Part shown: positions 39,240 through 50,359 of the stretch, in pieces
How positions within the stretch are numbered: the stretch's first letter is position 1
Layout: each line of letters opens with the position of its first letter
DNA from: Cyclospora cayetanensis
Taxonomy: Eukaryota > Apicomplexa > Conoidasida > Eucoccidiorida > Eimeriidae
Direction of reading: 5' to 3'
Assembly: GCF_002999335.1 (NCBI RefSeq)
Contig: NW_020312568.1
Location: 159,873 to 223,872 of the forward strand
DNA: 64,000 bases
Translations under genes and position numbers: made by a program
The notes under the pieces: generated by a model
What the model saw: only the letters and a program-made list of their open reading frames with translations
The model's database searches: none
What the model was told of the DNA's origin: nothing

Positions 39240-40800
39240 GAGCGGCATGGGTTGCCATTATGGTGGCTACACATACGCTTTTGCCTTTTAATTGGTCTGG
39301 ATCCGTCACGATGAAGTGAATATCTTCTCGCACTCGTATATTGCGGTTTCGTTTCATGTTTTCGCTCCAGCTGCAGGGTAAAAGAATTCCTTCCCCTTCA
39401 GTAGACAAAGAACTCCAAAGCGCGCTGCACCTGCGGCTGCAATCAGCTGCTTTTCTACGTGTATTTAGCCTGCCAGCAATGATTTGGCCTAGTTATATTT
39501 AGACAAGTAATGTAGCGGACGACCATCAAAGGAATGAGTTGCGAGAAGATGTGTAGCATGAAACATGGTATTCTTTTGCTGATTCTGTGCAAAATTACAG
39601 TATCGCAAATTATCGCGGTGTCGTTGTGCTATTTACCCACCTTATTTAACTTACTCTTGTTGTGCACAGTTCAGAAAAGCCTGCTGTGGGCTAGTCTGTC
39701 GCTTGTGTAGGATCCTGATGACATTCTGTTTGCACTGCGTCTGATTATGAGCTAAAGCCATGCGCGCATCTGTGTAACACATAACCGTGGTTTTGTTGAA
39801 TGCTCTTGCAACTAGCTGCTTCTGACCCAGTGAGGTCTTCGGTCAGGAGATTTTATTCTTGGTGGGCAATCTGAAGCCTCATAGTTCACCCTGAACCCAT
39901 GCGCATCGCTTCAGAGGCAAAAAAGTACATAAACTCATGAATATGCGTTGGTTCAGGATGGCTTGAAATTCACGGGAATAGTTTGGACTACAAGCCTATT
40001 CGGGGTCACGGAGTGAGGGACCCTACGTGAAAAGCTGTCGGTAGCAGCCAATTGGGCATGGGTCACACCTTGTATGCATGGGCATTTGTCACCACTTGAG
40101 AGTCCGTTGATGCCCATCAGCCTTGGGTTGGCATGACGTCAAATGCTGACCACATTGTAGCCCCTCCGCAAAGTGTATCACCAGGAACTGTCAATGTGGC
40201 ATGCAAGATCAATGCACGCGTGCAAAGATCAGCATGTACTCTAGCAACGAACCTGGCCAGATGATTCGAGCACCATGAAGCCGATGCAGTTTTCACATTT
40301 TGCTGTTAGTTTTGATGTGGAATATGTGGTCATGTCGCGCTGTTGCACATGCGCGGCTGCGTTGGGACGATCTAGAGAGTAAGGCTGCGCTTGCAACGCA
40401 CGGTTTTGGTGCGGGTAGGCGGCAGCGACTATTGTGTAATGGATGTTGTATGGCTCCATTGCGGCCTGCGTTTGTGATTCTGAGTATGAGTGCAATGGTG
40501 CAAGAGTGTTTTCCCTAGTTCCTGTAGGATTTGCTGTTCTTCGTTGGTTTCCGCGTGCAGCAGGAATCTTGGAGTGGCAGATGTGTCTCAGTTGATTGTG
40601 GTGATGCTGGTGTTCTTTATGTTGACAAGCGTGCGTTTGCGCAGACGTGTACACCACATCTTTACTGTATTTCGGGTTATTCTTCCGAGGTTGGGCCTTG
40701 CGTTGAATGCATGAATGTGGCATGACGACGGCTGGTGTGCCTGCGGACCTAAGTTTGCATTGTGTGAAGATAGTCCCAGTTGTTTTCCAGTCCACAAGCT
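39240..40800 (+). repeat. Long degenerate repeat, truncated copy R5
   Basis: Contains a region like the post-A segment (39.47-39.60, CCAGCAATGATTTGGC, compare CCAGCTATGCTTTGGC at 31.72). It also contains D 39.65, E 39.87 (GGGCAATCTGAAGCC), F 40.00 (GGAGTGAGGGACCC then GTAGCAGCCAATTGGGCATG), G 40.26 (GAGCACCATGAAG then CATGCGCGGCTGCGTTGG) and the G end (AGTTCCTGTAGGATTTGCTG at 40.52). Homology fades near 40.8 kb, where the G+T bias also weakens. A 184-codon minus-strand frame (40241-40795) overlaps it but is not conserved in the other copies. Confidence 0.6.
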
Positions 40801-43800
40801 TGGTGTTGGCATACTTTATACACTGAGTTCCTAAACCAAATGTGTATTGGTGTGGCTACACCGTTCGTGTGATTGCAGCTGACACCTGAAACACTTGAGC
40901 CTGCCCTAGATTGAAGGTGAAGGTGTGTGCGCGTCTACACATTGCATGGCCATGAACGAGTGTATCCAGTTAGAATACCTTTCTTAGACGACTCAGACAG
41001 GCTGCGATCGGCATATTGAAGCTAGCACATATGTTAGTAGCAGGAATGTATATTCATCCATCCGCGTGAAGTTTTGCTTCGAATAAATATCCTATGACTT
41101 GTTACGAAAACAAAGCGCAACAGGACACGAATCCAGTAATTCTGTGTTTTGTAAGCTACTGCTTCACACTGTATGCATATGTCTGGGGGGGGAGCTTTTG
41201 CGTCAGCTGTGTCATGTGTTGTAGTATTTTACTATGAGCCACCAACTGCGTGCAAATGCGACATCCCTTGCATGCGAATGCTCAAAATGTATACAGGGTT
41301 TTGAGATGCATACCATGATTAGCCGCACTAAGCTGAGAGGTTTCCATTTTTACGCTTAGGCGCAATAGCGGTGGGGCTTTGACAAACTTCAGTAATGAGG
41401 CCTTGCTTCAAAGCACGACGCGTTGCAATGTAGGTGCGTACATGGCTCATAGTGTAGGGCAGTAACGAGATCTTGAAATGTGAATGTAGAGGCAACCAGA
41501 AGAAGAGTTGGAGAAAAAGCATTTTCGCCGGTGCTGTAAATATATGGTGAGCGACAGGTTTGCAAAGAACACCGATTTTCTGAGTAGTTTATAATTCGTC
41601 CACCAGTGGGGCATCTGGACCAAGTGAGCTTAAGAGGACTGAAGCAGTGATTGATCAGAGCAGAGCAGCTATGTTAACAAGAGCAGTAATGATGTGTGAT
41701 GTTGTAACGGTGAAGCTACGACAGTCATAGGTCCAATCAATCATTCGTGTAGAAGTAGTTACAGATAGGAAGGCCCGCACATTGTTGCTTGCATCAGCAG
41801 ACGCTCGTGTGCTTCCGGGGCTTAACATATTTTCCGAGGTCACACTAGAATTTTACAGGGCTCTTCTACTTTTCGTGATCATACTATCCTATCTGGTGAA
41901 CTCGCAGGCCTTTTCCCTAGCTGTACGATTTTCTCCAGTGCATATTTTGGCGCCTCTAAAACAGTTATGGAATACCGAAAACCTCTAAGCTAAGTGCCTG
42001 TTCTCACTCAAAGCTAGAGATCAGAAAAAGATAGTTGGAAACTTATCTCTATTATTCGCTTGGCTCTACGACGGGCAGGGCTTCAGCTGTTGGGCCACAA
42101 CCCTCTCGCGCACCAGTGTGCGCCGACTTACCACTTTAACAGGCAATGCGCTTTCGCTGCGTATGTCCTGCTGCTCCGACAAGTCCCAGATTTATTCATA
42201 ATTTGAGGAGGGTCGTCCTAATCTCAGTACGGATACGTGGTTTCGGATTGTTTGTGGAGCATATGCAAAGGCCTGTAAGCGATTTACAGCGTTTAACAGC
42301 ATTCCACACGCATTATTTCATAAAGTGTTTGCTTGTAACTTGCCCGTACGGCAGTAGACTAATGGATCTTCCAGTTCTTGCTATGCCGCTTATACAGCAT
42401 CACCTCTTCTATTGAGTTTCAATACTGTACATCTACTGAAATGACACATTACCCGTAGAATGGAGTATAAAGACTATTCTTGCATATGCCTCTGCAAACA
42501 GACACTTAAATAAGGCTTTTCTTATATATTTTCCTTATTAGCCGGATCAGCACATGCGACTGTGTGGTTTTTCAAGCATATAGACTGCGAGAGGCTGTGA
42601 TTTAGATATATCTTTCGTGCACATTCTGTCTACGACACACTGATTACAATATTAATGGGGGGAAGACCGCTTTAGAAAATGCAATATGGCTTTTTATTTT
42701 GCATGCCTTACGGTGGAACTGCAACGCTGTGGATCTATGAGTCCAGCTGCTAGAGGGCCATACGATTTTTGGTTTGCTCTAACGTGTGAGCACATTACTG
42801 AGCGCAGCTGATTGGCTCCTCCACTGGTGTAATGTACGCGTCCGCCATTGTCACCGTGCTACGAAATATAATTACCTTGTTGATTTCCAGGACTTTTTGA
42901 GGCTTGAGAGCTTGGCCAATTGCATGTTCATGACACTCAGGAGCAAACGAATATGATTGCTTTCACCAAACCCAGTGTTCCAGCACGTTGGAGGTGTGCC
43001 TAGCGTTGCTGGTGAGCGTCCAGCACTGTTCCAGCATCAATCACATTTTGAGGACAGTATATTGCGTGGCACTTTGCTGACAAAAGGCTGAGCAATGCAA
43101 GCCTTTAAGTGACCCAGTAGCGTACCATATTTCTTGTCCAAACCATCAGCACCACCCCCACTGACAGAAAAGGCTTCAAATGAAAATCTCACCATGCACG
43201 GTTCCGATCAGTATGCAATCGGCTTCTAGGCAAAAGGCATTGTAGCAGTATTATCGGAGAGTACCCGCTACGGTTTTTATGCATACCGTTGGTATATTCG
43301 AAGGTGAGCATGATTGGGAAAAGCTAAGCATATGTTCGCTGAAGGCTTTGTGGCCTTTCTAAAGACCGCAGATGCTGCGTGCTGATGGCGTGTATAGCGG
43401 CTGGATCTGTAACCGTGCTGCTTGAGTATGCAGGCATCATGGTTTCTGCAAGTGATGCAATCATCTATTTACCTGTGGAAAATGAATGAAAAGTGCACTG
43501 AGTGACCTTGTTTGTTTTGCAGTATCTGCGGACTGAATGTGCGAACTTGTGAAGAAGATGGTGCTTGGATGCAGAGCCCGCTTTGCGTAGATGTGTGTAC
43601 ACCAGCAAGTCTGCTTATCAGTAGTGCTTTGCACACCTCAACTCAAGCGTGAAAATTGCATATACATTCTAGTGCGCATCGTATTTGTTTACCTAGTAGA
43701 CAAGCTTTTGCTAGGACCACGCCTGTTGTGCTCTCTAATTTTGCGTCTCTGATGTAATAAGGACAAATTATCAGTGTTGTAAACAATCTCATGTTGCTTA

Positions 43801-45690
43801 CTCTAAAAGTGCACGTGTTCTATGTGGTTATAAGAGGGGATGATGGACTGTTGCAGGGGCAGCAGGATATGCATTCGTCGCCTCAAGTTGGTTGGAACTG
43901 GCACCAGTTGATTCAAGGGCGATTTAAGGAACCCTTCTTTTATATTTGCATATTCGCGACCTCACCATTTGAAAGTGCTGTGGGCACAGTGAGTGCGTTC
44001 ACATGTTGCCTTGGTGCGGCTCATTGTCCCTGATTCCTAGCGGTTTGATGTAAATTTGTGATTTCCATACTCACGTAACTGTGTCCTAAACATTTCGTGT
44101 ACCAGAAACACGCTGCAGCCCTGGTTTCGTTGTACTGCGATAGATCATATTATACAGCGCTTACCTGCACGACTAACTCGCTTTAGAACCCCACAGAACA
44201 ATCAAGTGATTCCTGATTAGTGTACCAGCACCGCGCCTATCTGAAACTGCAAACAATGGTCCATGGCCGGCTCAGTGGGTTCCTAAAGCGTAGATCAACA
44301 AGCGATTGCCTTTACTGTACATACATGACAGCCCCTAAAGGCTTCTATATATGTAGAAATGCCTAGTTGAAACGTGCGCATCATGAACAACAGGTACACC
44401 TACCAACATCAGTAGGAACGGAAGAGGCAGGTATAATGTAGTCAACAACACAGGGATGGGAAGCGCAAGCAAACGAGGTTTCATGACGAGGAAATCAAGC
44501 GGCCTTGCCGAAGCTGGTGGCTCTTGCCATACACTGCAGCCTTCTTTAGTAAAACATTAACGTAACGTGCGTTAGGGTAATGAGTATATGTTTTCAGTTT
44601 TTAAAATACAGCAACAAAAATAAATAATCACTCAAGAAATTTCTCTTAGTGCTCGGCGACTGTGCTGTGGCAGCATTCACAACTGAGTCTGTTCTAGTCC
44701 GCTTCCCAGTTTCGTCACAAAATTTTTTCATATTTAACGCATTGATTGGTAAAAGCTGACAAGTCAGTCAGCGGCAGAAGCGGGTGCTGGCCTTGAGAAT
44801 TTCTACCTAGATCTGAGGGGATATATGTGAAGACGTTGGTATTATAGAGCACTAAGCTTTGGTTTTCAGTTCCATGGTCTCACGTGCATGACAAATGGTT
44901 TATCACTGCTACTGCGGTAATGCAATGCAGTTCAGTCTTTGGTACTCTGTCGTGACCGGACGCTTGAAGAGAGATGTCTGCTACCTTCGATTTTCGAGGC
45001 CGCCTGCAAGACGTCTTGCCGTGTTTGGCAAGCGGTAAGTAGAACTTGACAGTACGTATCAAGACTCTGAATGATCGATGCTTTTTGGCCTCATGGGCCT
45101 AGACTGCACGAGTTTGACTGCGTTTGTACAGCTCAGGCTGTGGCATATCATATCTCTACTTTACCCTCTGCCTCTGGCGCTTTAGAGTCTTGATCACAGT
45201 GGCCACAGGAAGGGGCAGCTTTTTTGTATTGTCCAGTACCGTGCCGCTGAAAGAGTCAGCACGGATTTTACGAAAATGTAGAGACATGATATAAAGCTGT
45301 CTAAATAAGCTAACACAAATTTCTTCTGAAACGTCCACACCGCTGGAGAAACGGCGTCTACTATTATTTGATCTCATGGGATGCTTTAAACAGGGTCAAC
45401 TAAAAGTTATCGCCCACTTACAGGCGGTGGTAGCGGGTCTATAAAGGCAACTTGTTGAGGTGAGAGCAAACCCAAGGAGTTTATTCCCTTGTCAGTCTCT
45501 CGTGCACGAAGACGGAAGTGGTATGCAGGATTTCTTGAATTTGATAGAGACACAGCTTCTAGAGGGAGAAACCAAAGTTACTCAGTGGGGCGCTGAAAAC
45601 ACTTAAAGCGTCTTGCATTGCACTATTTGCTAGTCCCAGGTATACCAGGGCAAATATGGAGGATTGAAATGTCTTCCTATAAAAACGCCC
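40801..45690. other. Unassigned stretch upstream of the retroelement
   Basis: No frame longer than 90 codons and no recognised domain. The stretch should include the 5' LTR and leader of the element that follows, but I could not match any part of 44.8-45.7 kb to the sequence beyond 50.5 kb. A short G run lies at 41185-41192. TGGTAGCGGGTCT at 45428-45440 has the TGG start expected of a tRNA primer-binding site, but without LTR ends this stays a guess. Confidence 0.35.
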
Positions 45691-45691
45691 C

Positions 45692-45895
45692 TTGAGGCGC
45701 TTTCATAGGAATACACGAAAGGTGAGGGTTAACCTGGCCAAAAGCAAGATAGATCATGATGAATACTTTGTGGGGCTTTTACAGCTTGTTTACCATGGCA
45801 TTGTGTCACAGTCCGAAGATGCCTTCAGCGAATACTTAGCCAGCCTGCCAGACGAAACACAAAATAAACGACACAGAGCTATCCTTGACTGAAAG
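45692..45895 (+). pseudogene. gag: Gag-like fragment
   Basis: An open stretch of 66 codons includes EDAFSEYLASLPDETQNKR. This resembles the end of the retrotransposon Gag domain, where an acidic segment and a hydrophobic F..FL.GLP-type motif precede a helix. Position upstream of the zinc knuckle and protease supports the call. The motif alone is short, and the upstream half of Gag is unreadable, so this is the weakest part of the element. Confidence 0.4.
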
Positions 45896-46194
45896 GACGC
45901 TGCAGCTACGTTTTGAAGCTCAAAGACTTTCGGACCAGTCATGCGCAGAGTGCCGCAGGTACTGTCATTACATAGGAGATGCGCGACGCCAGAGTCAGCA
46001 GGGGTACCCGGAAAAGGCGAGCGAGTACCCAACGACACTACGTGAAATTTGTAGAGGGAGAGGCGGGCAAGCGTCGATCGATGAGGATCAACGAGAATGA
46101 GCCGATGAGGCCGCCGCTGTTACGCAATAATACAGGGCAGTTTGGAACAGACTGGTCTCTGCGGAATCGCATTTAGTGGATGTTAGTGGAGTTG

Positions 46195-46236
46195 TGCTGC
46201 AACCATAGAGGCAAGGACGACGGTGGCGCCAAATGC
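46195..46236 (+). pseudogene. gag: Degenerate Gag zinc knuckle
   Basis: The frame reads CCNHRGKDDGGAKC. Spacing is exactly that of a retroviral CX2CX4HX4C knuckle, counting the first Cys, with the second Cys replaced by His and the His by Asp; the GK pair and the final Cys are in place. It lies between the Gag-like fragment and the protease, where the knuckle is expected. With two of four ligands changed, it could not bind zinc in the usual way. Confidence 0.5.
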
Positions 46237-46778
46237 TCAGCGCCACTAGGGCGTAAGCCATCAAGGGAAGAGCCACTCATCAGGGCACCATTTAGCGCGG
46301 ACGAAAAACAGAAGCCTTCAAATTGTCAAGCACTCAAGAAATGGCAGACACAAGTACTACGAGCAACCATGCTGCGCATGGATTAATATGTTCCGTCGCC
46401 ACGGGACGCAACACCACCTTAGTCTTGCCAGACTGAAGGCAACGTCTCTGTCCCCAGAAGATAGACGGAGAGAGAACCAGGGAAACCGAAGCAGGTATGC
46501 TATTGGGATGTCTAATTAAATTGTGTTTACTGGAGTACGATGAGCCGAAGGTTGGTCATAGAGGACTAAGAGCGATGAACGCATAGATGGAAGTACGTCA
46601 GAGACGAAAGCAGGCAATCGTGTTAACGGGGATTGCTACACAGTATTCGAGGGTGAGGAAGAATAGACGGTGGTCTGGAAACGTCATTGAAGCTTGTAAG
46701 CTACTGTGTGTCACTGGGCGCACAGCAGAGTTGTTTCTCGGCATAGTGGAGCACAAGCATGAAACGCTGTAATACAAG

Positions 46779-47023
46779 CGAGTATCCAGACGCCTGATTA
46801 GCCGGGCACTGGTGCAGCACCTGGTCCTGGATGTCGTCTTCCCACATCACGAGAGTGGCTGTAACCCGGCTAGCAGGCAAAGCTCGCAAATAAATCTTAT
46901 TGTTACGCGGCCATCTATGTGGTCTGGCTAATTATTTCAGGGCGTATACCTGGTAGGGCCTCTTCCGTGTGACTTTATTGAGAGGCTATTCTGGCTTAGC
47001 AGACATCAGCTATCATGGTATTA
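46779..47023 (+). pseudogene. pol: Aspartic protease remnant
   Basis: One frame runs through with a single internal TAA. It contains RRLISRALVQHLVLDVV, matching the strand after the catalytic loop of Ty3/gypsy proteases (a conserved Phe-Ile-Ser, then Leu-Val and Leu). About 45 codons later comes PCDFIERLFWLSRHQLSW, matching the second conserved block in which an Ile-Leu-Gly-x-x-Trp-Leu core is usual. The Asp-Ser/Thr-Gly catalytic triplet expected just before RRLIS is not present (the positions read Tyr-Lys-Arg), and a stop precedes it. The enzyme is therefore inactive even apart from the stops. Confidence 0.6.
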
Positions 47024-47527
47024 TTAATTGGATAAGCTGAGTGGAGATGTGAACCGCCACTGGTGTGACCTGCCAGTGCTGCTGCGAGAGGGGTTCGCTG
47101 GAGGCGCGTGACCTCACCTCCAGGACCTACTCAGAAGCTGCAGCAAACCAGGCATACGATGCCCTTGCCCAACAGGCTACTCTCATATCGATGGTGGAAG
47201 CGGTAGCCTTACCACAACCGCCATCTGAGTGCTACAAATCATTCCTGGAGCCGAAGCGCGCGTCTCTATTACGAGCGGCACTTCAGCAGCCGCCCTCGAG
47301 CACTGCAAGCTCTAGTCAGCATTGCAGTCCTAGATTCTCTCCCCACGACACCTGTTCCTGTAATAGACAAGGCGGATCCGCTTCCTAAGCCATGCAGGGG
47401 TTTATCGTTCTCTATATTCGTCGAGCATCAGTGTACTCTCGGTCCAACAGTCTCAACTAGTGAGCCCCCCACTTTGCCGCACACTTGCCGGTGGTAGGCG
47501 AGGCTGACAAAGCGTCTGTGCGGCCTA
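47024..47527 (+). pseudogene. pol: Protease to reverse transcriptase spacer, heavily decayed
   Basis: In a chromovirus this ~500-base interval would hold the linker and the N-terminal fingers of reverse transcriptase. One frame (47065-47388) is open for 107 codons and rich in Ala, Ser, Pro and Gln, but I cannot align it to a conserved block with confidence. Confidence 0.35.
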
Positions 47528-48057
47528 TTGCACTGGAAAATACACATATTTAGGTTTATGATTAAACTGAGCTTTAGCGTAGAAACTGCCGTCGCAGGTG
47601 CCGATAGTTTGTCGAGTCAAAAGCATCTTTTTCCTGGTTGCCGTGCAAGGGTGCTGCCTCCCAACCGTCCTGTTGGCCACCAAATATACGTACCGGCAAG
47701 ACTACAAACCTCCCTGTTGATAATGCCGGACTCCACAGTGCGATTGATGCACACTGCCCTTGAAATGCTGGGCGCCCCCCTAAATTTTTCGACGCTTTCC
47801 ATAGAAGCCGGTCTTTGCCAGATAAGGTTTGCACCACAAACGGACAGGTAGCAGATTGTTTTCGGTTAAGTTATGCGTTTCTTTGAACTTAAGGTGATGT
47901 CCTTCGGTATCCAAGATGCACACGCTTTGTCAAAGACCGATTTTAATGCTTTTCTCCAAATTGTATTGGCTCAAGGAGTACTTTCCCATTTTGACGACAT
48001 TCGCACATAGAGTCTGGACTTAGTGTCTCACGTGCAGCTGTTATGGCGATTGCTGAG
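47528..48057 (+). pseudogene. pol: Reverse transcriptase remnant
   Basis: The open part (47528-47851) ends with LMHTALEMLG, FSTLSIEAG and QIRFAPQTDR, matching the Ty3/gypsy block in which the first catalytic Asp sits after the FS-x-L motif. Here that position is Ser (TLSIEAG). The same frame continues past stops at 47849 and about 47867 into FELKVMSFGIQDA (the conserved V-M-P-F-G block). It then reaches GVLSHFDDI, whose FDD at 47990-47998 is the catalytic x-DD pair; the usual Tyr is His. A TAG follows at 48008-48010, and then SLDLVSHVQ, the helix normally after the palm. Fingers are weak and the thumb is partly present. Catalysis is excluded by the stops and the changed Asp. Confidence 0.85.
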
Positions 48058-48098
48058 CACCTCCTAATAAGGTTTCTGTACTACGAATTCAGAATTCA

Positions 48099-48876
48099 TT
48101 GAAGACAACATGCAATTTTAATCTGTTCAGAGCTACTACCGCACGAGACGCAAGTGCAGCAGTTTTGGGGGACTGCCAAGCACGGCGCGTATTCGTGACG
48201 CCCGAGTTCGCCGACGTGGCACGGCCGCTTGAAGCATATGACACTACCTGGACTCTACCGCATACGTTTGTTGTGGGGCAACTCAAGAAGCGGCTAGTCA
48301 AATATACGGTTCACCCAATTTCCGACTCCACCAGACCTGATCGCCTTGGAGCTACTGCATTAGGCTATGCCTGAGGCTGAGTAGTGGAACGCGACAACGA
48401 CCGAGCGCGGTTTGAGCCAGCTTACGAACTTTTTACTGCAAAAGTACTCCATATCCACCCAAGAGGCTCAGACGTTAGTCAACGCATGAATACGTGGGGA
48501 TACGTATTCCCGTGTGCAAAGGTTTCTCCCTCACAAATCACTAGTGACCTACTTCCAGCAGTCAGATACTTCAAATCCACTGATAAAACACATGGAGCAT
48601 TGGCCCAATTTTCTGGACAAATTCCAGAAGCTCATGATCAACTATCTGAAAGACACCCGCTACCAGACTGTAGACTCTCTCGCCGGCCATCCGCACTTTG
48701 CCTGTGGAGGAGATGGCCTGAACCTGCTCGTCACTGCTTGCATCACTTCCTACGGGTGTATGACAACCACTACTGCAGCCGCTGATGTGCCAGAGCAGCA
48801 GAACGGGATTCAAAGAACTCACGTAACTATTGTGGGGGCGCCAGCTCACTCAGGGGTTCAAGCGGTCCCCTTCTAA
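48099..48876 (+). pseudogene. pol: RNase H remnant with reverse transcriptase connection
   Basis: After a frameshift, 48099-48374 reads EFADVARPLEA, QLKKRLV and ISDSTRPDRLGAT. These are the connection block, the LK-x-x-L helix and the start of RNase H, where the family normally has a catalytic Asp shortly after the Arg-Pro. The same frame resumes after stops near 48372-48380 and, after a further frameshift, 48514-48876 reads SLVTYFQQSD, MEHWPNF and RYQTVDSLAGHPHF. These fit the tail of RNase H (a tether helix followed by an Asp-Ala-Leu-Ser-Arg-like block). Several catalytic acids are not readable. Order and spacing fit the family well. Confidence 0.75.
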
Positions 48877-49117
48877 GCTCCCCCATCCCAATCGTCGCCG
48901 CCTGATCCAGTGTCACAAATCGAGAGACCAAAGCAAGACACCGATATGTCCTCCTGCGCCGGAGTGTTCAAGTGCAGGGACGTGATCGCTCAACACCGGT
49001 GAAAGGCAGGCCTTGAACCGCGAGGACTTACCTTCTTTGTCCCTTGATGCTCACCCCATACGAGCTCAAGCTTGGGCTGCTTAATCCAACTGGCCCGACC
49101 TCATCGAACCTTCCGAA

Positions 49118-49320
49118 GTGGTCGAGTGGCACAATGGCGAAGGGGGTCATTCCTACTTTGAATCCAACACAGAAAGCACTTCGTCTCAACTCATTCTCTG
49201 CGCATTTGCGTACTACATGTGGCACATTTGTGTCCCTCCGCTATCTAGGTTCTATGTGTTGTCCGGAGCCATGACCACGTCATTGCCTGCAAATGCCTTG
49301 CTTGCAACCGATGTAGTCAC
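49118..49320 (+). pseudogene. pol: Integrase N-terminal zinc-binding domain remnant
   Basis: The frame reads EWHNGEGGHSYF with His at 49130 and 49148, then FAYYMWHICVPP about 20 residues on. After a frameshift, IACKCLACNRCSH follows at 49282-49320 with a CX2C pair. The His-His-Cys-Cys order and an aromatic-Trp motif between the pairs match the integrase HHCC domain. The frame change and the extra Cys make the exact ligands uncertain. Confidence 0.5.
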
Positions 49321-49520
49321 GTTAAGCTAGACCTCATCACAAATATCCCTTTTGGAATCCGCGATACTATGCAAACTTATTCAACTGTTCATGGGGAGTG
49401 CTGTGGCGAGCCTGCAAGGTACTTATTCGGAGCCCAGGCAGCGTATATCAGCCACCCCGCATTGCTATCAAACGATTCAGTCACGTTAAGCTAGACTTTA
49501 TCACATAATCCTTTTTCACG
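49315..49520 (+). repeat. Internal direct duplication (164-base offset) in the integrase
   Basis: AGTCACGTTAAGCTAGAC at 49315-49332 recurs at 49479-49496, each followed by a related C/T-rich run (CTCATCACAAATATCCC and TTTATCACATAATCC). Both translate to HVKLD-[LF]-IT, the block holding the first catalytic Asp of the integrase core. The second copy has the correct upstream context (a short Pro-rich segment before it) and the right distance to the next catalytic Asp, so the first is probably the duplicated piece. Confidence 0.7.
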
Positions 49521-49820
49521 ACGACAACAGTTCAAATCCCGTTCAGAACACTGAGTTTTAAGACTGCGCAGCTTATTTTGACTATCAAGGCTACTTCAAC
49601 AGCGAATACGCTTGAATTGGTGGCATCTGGCCCATTTTGATTTCATAGCCTTTCAGAGGTCCCTTTTGATCGGGGCCCAACATGTCAATCTGACAAGTGG
49701 GAGCGTCTATGCCAGCGTTTGAAAGTCAAGCGTGTGGTGGCACCCGCACATCACCTTCTAAGGAACGGTGAACAGAATGCATGGGCAGATGCTGCGGAGT
49801 TTGATTCCTTAATCCGATGA
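49450..49820 (+). pseudogene. pol: Integrase catalytic core remnant
   Basis: The first catalytic Asp is in LDFIT (Asp codon 49494-49496). The frame from 49656 to the TGA at 49818-49820 begins EVPFDRGPTCQS, with the second catalytic Asp at 49668-49670, followed by WERLCQRLKVKRVV and AHHLLRNGEQ. The Asp-to-Asp distance is 58 codons (58-60 is usual for this family). The position of the catalytic Glu (D-x35-E) falls exactly at 49776-49778, which reads AAT, Asn. Spacing therefore survives while the third acid is lost, and a frame change lies between the two Asp codons. Confidence 0.8.
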
Positions 49821-50029
49821 GAGCGAGTGTCAGATCGTGCCTCTCGCTCGTGCGGTCGCATAAAGTACCACCGGCGACCAGTGAGTACCATACTACGGCA
49901 TCACGAATCGACATGCTTGGGAGCGTCGCGCCAACACTCACGCCAATTGACCGCGTTCTATAGGCAAGTGTGTGAGCCAACCTAGAGTCATATTCTTCAT
50001 GTAAAATGACAGCAAAAGCTTTGAGCTGA

Positions 50030-50155
50030 TTTCGGGCTAGGGAAGTTGAGTTTACTATCGGTGGCGAAGTGTGGTTTAGTACCCCCAAACTCTCGGGTGT
50101 GTCCATCTGCTCTAAGCTTGGGTCGTGTTGCTGCGGACCAATTTTGATATTCTAG
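50030..50155 (+). pseudogene. pol: Integrase C-terminal (GPY/F-type) module remnant
   Basis: The frame reads REVEFTIGGEVWFSTPKLS, then SKLGSCCCGPILIF, ending at a TAG at 50153-50155. The GxEVW-x-S block and the G-P-[YFI] turn with hydrophobic ends are diagnostic of the C-terminal module of Ty3/gypsy integrases, which links the core to the chromodomain. A few codons on, in another frame, HHDVHGIAM matches the short conserved block that follows the module. Confidence 0.75.
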
Positions 50156-50359
50156 TGGGTTTGCACGCTTACCAACAGCGGTGCCGCACCGCCGAGACGG
50201 GCACCACGATGTTCACGGCATCGCCATGCATGAGAGCTCGATTAGGCGACATTCAAGCGACGTTTCAAGAGCCGGCGGTTGGTCAGCTCTACATTCGGGA
50301 CACCACAGGGCAGGCATCAGCCATCTAAGGAGTGGACTAAACTGTTACGGATGAGAGTA

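Noticed and set aside
40241..40795. 184-codon minus-strand frame
   Set aside because: It lies inside a truncated copy of the long repeat; the equivalent frame is interrupted in every other copy.
45428..45440. Primer-binding site for the retroelement
   Set aside because: It starts with TGG but no LTR end or partner supports it, so it is not annotated as a feature.
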